Origin: an uncultured Winogradskyella sp.
Lineage (GTDB): Bacteria > Bacteroidota > Bacteroidia > Flavobacteriales > Flavobacteriaceae
Direction: 5' to 3'
DNA: 64,000 nt
Assembly (NCBI RefSeq): GCF_947501905.1
Contig: NZ_CANMXL010000007.1
Span: 1-64,000, forward strand
Below, one piece after another: positions 59,847 through 64,000 of this stretch. Numbering within the stretch: the first letter of the stretch is position 1; every line of letters starts with the position of its first letter. The translations under genes were made by a program, and so were the position numbers. The notes beneath the pieces are model-generated. The model was not told the DNA's origin. It saw only the letters and a program-made list of their open reading frames with translations, and made no database searches.

Positions 59847-61367
59847 ATGAAAAGAGTACTTATACTATTCATAACAGCTATTTCTATGTCTTTTGTTAAC
59901 GCTCAGGATATTACAGATGCATTAAGATATGCAAATGATGAAATTGGTGGCACTGCCCGTTTTAGAGCCATGGGAGGTGCATTTGGTGCACTAGGTGGAG
60001 ATATTTCTGCAATAAATATAAACCCAGCAAGCTCGGCAGTTTTTACACAAAGCAAAGCTTCATTTACTTTAGGGTTATCGGCAAAAAATAATGATGTCAA
60101 TTATTTTAATACTACCAGGTCTTCAGAAGATAATAGTTTTAATCTTGGACAAGGTGGCGGTGTTTTTGTATATGCTAGTAATAATCCTAATACAAAATGG
60201 AATAAATTTTCTTTAGGAATTGCATATGATAGAACAGGAGATTTTAGTGATAGTTGGATAGCAAGTGGTGTAAATTCTAATACTTCTATTGCTGAATATT
60301 TTAATGGTTTTGCAAATGGTTTAAGACTGGATGAAATATCTGCTTTACCTGGAGAAACTATTAATGAAGCTTATGCAGATATCGGTAGCGTATTTGGATT
60401 TGGGCATCAACAGGCATTTCTTGGGTTTGAGTCATTTATACTAGAGCCTGATGCAGATGTTGATGATAATACTCAATATGATAATAATATTGTTGGTGGC
60501 GATTATAATCAACGGTATGCTTTAGCTTCTACTGGATATAACGGTAAAATGGCTTTTAATTTTGCAGCTCAATATGACGAAAGAATAAATATAGGGGTAA
60601 ATGTTAATGCACATTTCCTTAATTATGAACGTTCTACGGTATTTGATGAGACAAATTCCAATGCTGGCTCTACAGTCACTGCGGTTGGTTTTGATAATAC
60701 ACTTTTAACTACAGGGACTGGTGTTTCATTCCAGATTGGTTCTATTGTAAAACTTACAAACGAATTTAGAGTTGGACTAACTTATAATTCTCCTACTTGG
60801 TATCGTATTAATGAAGAGACTACTCAATTTCTGCAAACCACTGTAGATGGTTTTAATAATCCGATAATTATTAGCCCCAATATTATAAACATATACCCAG
60901 CGTATAGATTACGTACACCAGGGAAAGTAACTGGGAGTTTGGCATATGTTTTTGGAGATAAAGGGTTGTTGAGTTTTGATTATTCCCGAAAAGATTTTAG
61001 CGATACTGTTTTTAGACCAACAGATGATCCGTTTTTTGCATTTCAGAATAATGAAATATCTAACTTACTTGGAGTTTCTAATACATATAGAATTGGAGGT
61101 GAGCTTAGGCATAAGCAATTTAGCTTTAGAGGCGGATACAGAATGGAAGAAAGTCCATATGTGGATGATACTTTTGTTGGAGATTTAACAGCATATTCAC
61201 TTGGATTAGGTTATAAGTTTGGTGATTTTGCCATAGATATAGCATATAGTCAAGCAGAAAGAGAGCGTAATGAATTTTTATATTCTAATGCGCCTACATT
61301 TAGAGAAACTGCAAACTTAGACACCAAATTTACAGATGTAGTTTTAACACTTACTTTTGGTATATAA
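59847..61367 (+). CDS. Outer-membrane beta-barrel protein, OmpP1/FadL/TodX-like
   Basis: The protein has 506 residues with a signal peptide (about 1-19, SFVNAQ). The mature N-terminus RYANDEIGGTARFRAMGGAF, then GALGGDISAININPASSAVF, is the classic FadL/OmpP1-like pattern in which an N-terminal hatch leads into the barrel. Alternating strands with aromatic ends follow, to the last residues TDVVLTLTFGI. FadL-like channels take up hydrophobic compounds; the flavobacterial relatives have not been assigned a substrate. It lies 31 bp after the low-complexity lipoprotein, in the same direction, and ends in a terminator (61387-61415). Confidence 0.82.
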   Translation: MKRVLILFITAISMSFVNAQDITDALRYANDEIGGTARFRAMGGAFGALGGDISAININPASSAVFTQSKASFTLGLSAKNNDVNYFNTTRSSEDNSFNLGQGGGVFVYASNNPNTKWNKFSLGIAYDRTGDFSDSWIASGVNSNTSIAEYFNGFANGLRLDEISALPGETINEAYADIGSVFGFGHQQAFLGFESFILEPDADVDDNTQYDNNIVGGDYNQRYALASTGYNGKMAFNFAAQYDERINIGVNVNAHFLNYERSTVFDETNSNAGSTVTAVGFDNTLLTTGTGVSFQIGSIVKLTNEFRVGLTYNSPTWYRINEETTQFLQTTVDGFNNPIIISPNIINIYPAYRLRTPGKVTGSLAYVFGDKGLLSFDYSRKDFSDTVFRPTDDPFFAFQNNEISNLLGVSNTYRIGGELRHKQFSFRGGYRMEESPYVDDTFVGDLTAYSLGLGYKFGDFAIDIAYSQAERERNEFLYSNAPTFRETANLDTKFTDVVLTLTFGI

Positions 61368-61386
61368 AGTATTTTTAAAAATTTAT

Positions 61387-61415
61387 AAAAACTCCTGACA
61401 GAAATGTTAGGAGTT
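61387..61415 (+). terminator. Terminator of the OmpP1/FadL-like gene
   Basis: aaaactcctgaca / tgttaggagtttt with a GAAA loop, followed by T7; the stem has one G-T pair. Confidence 0.8.
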
Positions 61416-61474
61416 TTTTTGTAAGGTTAATTATAAGATTACGACTCGTAAGAATATCATCAATTTTTTGTATT

Positions 61475-62146
61475 ATGAATTCTTTATGGGTTTTTGAAGA
61501 TGTTAACCTCTTTGGTTTATTGTGCCCGCATAAATTTAAGGCTTATAAAAGCGGACATGATTTCGATGCTTATAAGAAGAGCGATTATATCTATTTTGAA
61601 GAAGATGCCGCTAATAAAATCTACCTTATAGAAAAAGGAAAAGTGAAGATTGGCTATTATAATGAAGATGGTGAAGAAGTTGTGAAAGCTATTTTAAGAA
61701 AAGGCGAATTATTTGGTGAAAAAGCCATACTTGGAGAGAATATTCGTGATGAGTTTGCGCAATCTTTGGATAATAATACGTCTATATGCCCAGTAGGTGT
61801 TAGTACCATGCATGAACTCATGCGAGATAACCAAACATTTAGTTTCAAAATATATAAATTCATTGGTTTTAAATTTAAGAAGCTTGAGCGTAGACTCCAG
61901 CTTTTGTTATTTAAAGATGCAAGAACAAGACTTGTAGAATTTTTGGATGAGTTGTGTCTAGAATATGGTTATAACTGTGATAGAACAGGAGACCACGTTA
62001 TCAGACACCCATATACCCAGAAAGATATAGCTTCACTAATTGGTATATCTAGACCTACTTTAAATACACTTCTAAATGATTTAAAGGAAAATAACATCAT
62101 TAATTTCAACAGAAAAGAAATAAGAATCCTAAAAAAAATTGCTTAA
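61475..62146 (+). CDS. Crp/Fnr-family transcriptional regulator
   Basis: The protein has 223 residues. The cyclic-nucleotide-like sensor barrel covers about 30-130 (ANKIYLIEKGKVKIGYYNED, then RKGELFGEKAILGE). The winged-helix DNA-binding domain is at about 145-223 with TQKDIASLIGISRPTLNTLL. There is no cysteine cluster for an FNR iron-sulfur site; three Cys are scattered, so it is not a standard FNR. Arg and Glu-type cAMP contacts are not clear. Its recognition helix contains SRPTLN, related to CRP's SRETVG. A perfect TGTTA-N6-TAACA palindrome overlaps its stop codon (62145-62164), a likely target. Its regulon is unknown. Confidence 0.87.
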   Translation: MNSLWVFEDVNLFGLLCPHKFKAYKSGHDFDAYKKSDYIYFEEDAANKIYLIEKGKVKIGYYNEDGEEVVKAILRKGELFGEKAILGENIRDEFAQSLDNNTSICPVGVSTMHELMRDNQTFSFKIYKFIGFKFKKLERRLQLLLFKDARTRLVEFLDELCLEYGYNCDRTGDHVIRHPYTQKDIASLIGISRPTLNTLLNDLKENNIINFNRKEIRILKKIA

Positions 62147-62164
62147 TGTTAGCTAGCTAACATT
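62145..62164. promoter_or_regulatory. Perfect 20-bp palindrome with Crp/Fnr spacing
   Basis: aatgttag-ctag-ctaacatt. The inner half-sites TGTTA and TAACA are separated by 6 bp, as in the Crp consensus TGTGA-N6-TCACA. It overlaps the regulator stop and lies upstream of the RskA-repeat lipoprotein. It could also fold as a terminator (T-rich tail). Confidence 0.55.
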
Positions 62165-62226
62165 TTATCTTATTGGTGCCATATAATTTAGCATCATCAA
62201 ATTATATGAACTTAAAAAATAAGACA

Positions 62227-63108
62227 ATGATTAAAAAAATGTTTTTAGGAGTTTTAGCATTAGGATTAATGCTAACTTCTTGTAGCGACGATGATGATAA
62301 CGCATCAAATTTAGAAACTTTAACTTTAAATCTAAATGGATTAGAAGCTTTAGGCTCTGACTTTGTTTATGAAGGTTGGATTATCGTAGATGGACAGCCA
62401 GTAACTACGGGTCGTTTTACAAGTGTTAATTTCCCTCAAAACTTTGCTGTAGATGCCACGCAGCTTTCAAATGCAACCGCTTTTGTATTATCAATTGAAC
62501 CTCTAGTAGATCCAGACCCAGCTCCAGCGCCAACAAAAGTGCTTAGGGGAGAGTTTACAGGTAATAGCGCAAATGTAAATACAGACTTAATAGGTGACTT
62601 AACTAATGTTTCAGGTACTTTTTTCTTAAGAACACCAACAGATGAAATGATGCCAGGAACAGGCAATAACGGTAACGATGAGTATGGTGTGTGGTTTGGA
62701 ACTCCTGGAATGCCACCAACAGCAAATTTAACTTTACCAGATGTATCTCAGAATGCAGGTTGGACTTATGAAGGCTGGGTAATTGGAGATTCAGGACCAA
62801 TTAGTACAGGTACTTTCGATAACTTTGGAGGTCGTGATAATTTTACAGGTTTTAGTGGTACTGAATTTAATCAAGGTCCACCAGTACCAGGAGAAGATTT
62901 CTTTTTAAATGCACCTACGGGAGAAGTATTCCCTTTAGATGTAAGAAATAGAACGGTAGTGATTTCACTTGAGCCAGTTCCAGATGATTCTCCAGCACCT
63001 TTTGCTATAAAACCTCTAGTTGGTGTAGCAGGTACTGCAACGGCACCTTCTACTCATGATTTTTCTGCAAATGTTGCTTCTTTACCTACCGGTACAGTAA
63101 CAAGATAG
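62227..63108 (+). CDS. Lipoprotein with two RskA-like (anti-sigma-K C-terminal) repeats
   Basis: The protein has about 293 residues, starting at the ATG at 62227 (not the TTG at 62173). The signal ends with LTSCSDDDD, so it is a lipoprotein. The mature part is a tandem repeat. Repeat 1 has FVYEGWIIVDGQPVTTGRF and ATAFVLSIEPLVDPDPAPAP. Repeat 2 has WTYEGWVIGDSGPISTGTF and RTVVISLEPVPDDSPAPFA. Both show the W-x-x-D/G-G-x-x-x-S/T-x-G-x-F then V-x-x-x-E-P pattern of the extracytoplasmic domain of RskA-type anti-sigma factors, here without the sigma-binding part. It follows the Crp palindrome. The function is unknown. Confidence 0.72.
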   Translation: MIKKMFLGVLALGLMLTSCSDDDDNASNLETLTLNLNGLEALGSDFVYEGWIIVDGQPVTTGRFTSVNFPQNFAVDATQLSNATAFVLSIEPLVDPDPAPAPTKVLRGEFTGNSANVNTDLIGDLTNVSGTFFLRTPTDEMMPGTGNNGNDEYGVWFGTPGMPPTANLTLPDVSQNAGWTYEGWVIGDSGPISTGTFDNFGGRDNFTGFSGTEFNQGPPVPGEDFFLNAPTGEVFPLDVRNRTVVISLEPVPDDSPAPFAIKPLVGVAGTATAPSTHDFSANVASLPTGTVTR

Positions 63109-63132
63109 TTTTATAACAATTAAATGTTATTT

Positions 63133-63168
63133 ATAAAGCGTAGTTTCGTCTAAGAAGCTACGCTTTAT
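63133..63168 (+). terminator. Terminator of the RskA-repeat lipoprotein gene
   Basis: ataaagcgtag / ctacgctttat, perfect 11-bp stem, followed by ATTTTT; lies 25 bp after the stop at 63108. Confidence 0.8.
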
Positions 63169-63180
63169 ATTTTTAAATAG

Positions 63181-63741
63181 ATGAATAAGACCAAACGAAA
63201 TAATATTCTCTTTTTAGTTGTAATAGTTTTATTGATTTTGCCACAAACGCGACAACCAATACAAGTACTTTTGCATAAAGGTATAGCTTTGGTTAACCCT
63301 GTGAGTGTTGAAGAAGAGAATGTTGCCTTAAGCAATTATGATTGGAGGCTAAAAAAAGAAGAGGGTATAGCTTATAATTTTAATCAATCTAAAGGCAAAA
63401 TTGTGATTGTGAATTTTTGGGCAACATGGTGTCCGCCTTGTATTGCTGAGATGCCAAGTTTGCAAAAGCTATATGATAAATATGGTCAAGAAGTAGATTT
63501 TCTGTTTGTTACAAATGATTCAATAGATAAAATTAAAGCTTTTAAAGAAAAGTACAATTATACATTTCCGGTATATCAAATACAATCAAATCCTACTGAA
63601 GAATTGCAAACGTCTTCAATTCCTAGAACTCTAATAATTAACCAAAAAGGAGAAATTATTATCGATAAATCTGGTGCAGTAGATTGGTATAATGACAGTG
63701 TTCAGAATGTACTTGATATACTTATAAAGAACTTTATTTAA
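63181..63741 (+). CDS. TlpA-like thiol-disulfide oxidoreductase, membrane-anchored
   Basis: The protein has 186 residues. One N-terminal membrane anchor (about 8-22) is followed by a periplasmic thioredoxin domain. The active site is WCPPC (Cys84, Cys87) in VNFWATWCPPCIAEMPSLQK, and the cis-proline loop is in SSIPRTLIINQKGEI. TlpA-type proteins keep periplasmic thiols reduced, for cytochrome maturation or protein folding. It is preceded by a terminator, so it has its own promoter. It overlaps the convergent crtZ by 8 bp. The electron donor is not in this window. Confidence 0.88.
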   Translation: MNKTKRNNILFLVVIVLLILPQTRQPIQVLLHKGIALVNPVSVEEENVALSNYDWRLKKEEGIAYNFNQSKGKIVIVNFWATWCPPCIAEMPSLQKLYDKYGQEVDFLFVTNDSIDKIKAFKEKYNYTFPVYQIQSNPTEELQTSSIPRTLIINQKGEIIIDKSGAVDWYNDSVQNVLDILIKNFI

Positions 63742-64000
63742 AATATTTAAAAGGGACTATAAGCATTCCAAAGTTTTCGCCTTTATGTTTCCCTAAATGT
63801 TTATGATGTATTTTGTGCGCACGTCTTACGCCACGAGCATATTTATTATCAATATTTCTCAACCACTTAAAGCGTTGGTGTATAAAAATATCATGAACAA
63901 TAAAATACGCTATACCATAAGCCAGTATACCTAAACCTATTGGAAGTGTAAACCAGACACCTTCATAGCTCCATAAATAAAAGCATACCATGCTAACCAC
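63734..64000 (-). CDS. crtZ: Beta-carotene hydroxylase, CrtZ (partial, start beyond window)
   Basis: Only the last 88 codons are in the window. The histidine motifs HDIFIH (HxxxxH) and HKIHH (HxxHH) bind the di-iron centre. FIVHDIFIHQRFKWLRNIDN and RRAHKIHHKHLGKHKGENFG are typical of the CrtZ-type fatty-acid-hydroxylase superfamily. The enzyme adds hydroxyls to beta-carotene to form zeaxanthin. Two hydrophobic segments upstream are membrane helices. It converges on the TlpA-like gene with an 8-bp overlap. It should be upstream of or near other crt genes outside the window. crtY is at 45767. Confidence 0.9.
   Translation of the reverse strand: MVSMVCFYLWSYEGVWFTLPIGLGILAYGIAYFIVHDIFIHQRFKWLRNIDNKYARGVRRAHKIHHKHLGKHKGENFGMLIVPFKYFK

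Overview
The window reads as chromosomal DNA of a marine-type member of the Flavobacteriaceae (phylum Bacteroidota). The sequence is strongly AT-rich. It encodes a SusD C-terminus, TonB-dependent receptors with an N-terminal carboxypeptidase-regulatory-like domain, two secreted proteins with type IX secretion (T9SS) type A sorting tails, DUF1573, DUF2141 and DUF3276 proteins, a short ProS and lycopene cyclase/CrtZ carotenoid genes. Start sites lack Shine-Dalgarno sequences, and several genes are preceded by the Bacteroidota promoter motif TAnnTTTG, sometimes with a TTG/TTTG box 19-21 bp upstream. I see no prophage, insertion sequence, CRISPR array, rRNA operon or replication origin. Most of the window is core genome.

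Layout. 1-76: the end of a SusD gene. 339-3604: a small conserved-looking protein, oxyR, a DUF2141 protein, and a TetR regulator with a short-chain dehydrogenase, each preceded by a copy of the same palindromic operator. 3617-10585: a tightly overlapping six-gene operon (SpoIIM-like, polytopic membrane protein, DUF4129, DUF4350, MoxR ATPase, DUF58) with a divergent RDD gene. This is the most system-like block. 10714-16292: TRIC channel, secreted unknown, M3 peptidase, cyclophilin, CoA-type Nudix and PlsC-like acyltransferase. 16279-18421: ECF sigma factor operon with two membrane proteins, divergent from a TonB receptor and a TonB-like protein (18700-21669). 21708-31097: RDD, thioredoxin-like, CsaA, M14 peptidase, DUF3276, ABC exporter, leucine-type dehydrogenase, nusB, DUF1573, yajC.

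31223-34358 looks more accessory: a YdeI/DUF1801 protein and an unrecognised 714-residue protein with WD40/beta-propeller-like repeats, flanked by non-coding DNA unlike its surroundings. 34359-47133 returns to core metabolism and surface proteins: pepT, pyrD, a T9SS M43-type metalloprotease, LysE, HMG-CoA-lyase-like, FecA-like receptor, guaB, a Tat-like class V aminotransferase, crtY and a small unknown. 47225-48142 is a T9SS cargo protein with an 18-bp LacI-type palindrome upstream. 48400-53557 is an envelope-folding operon (three SurA/PpiC-type genes and a second, stand-alone MoxR). 53822-58609: aconitase, a SnoaL-like protein, rpsT with tRNA-Glu just upstream, and proS. 58712-61367: a low-complexity Trp/Gly/Arg-rich lipoprotein and an outer-membrane beta-barrel protein. 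61475-63741: a Crp/Fnr regulator, a perfect Crp-spaced palindrome, a lipoprotein with two RskA-like repeats, and TlpA. 63734-64000: the C-terminal part of crtZ.

How the genes work together. Envelope biology dominates: TonB uptake, outer-membrane protein folding (SurA-type chaperones), periplasmic redox, lipoproteins and T9SS cargo. Gene identities come from reading protein motifs; no database search was run, and regulatory-site calls are visual and predicted only. My most interesting candidates are the MoxR/DUF58/SpoIIM operon, the orphan propeller protein, the Crp-type palindrome with its RskA-repeat lipoprotein, and the LacI-type palindrome in front of a T9SS gene.
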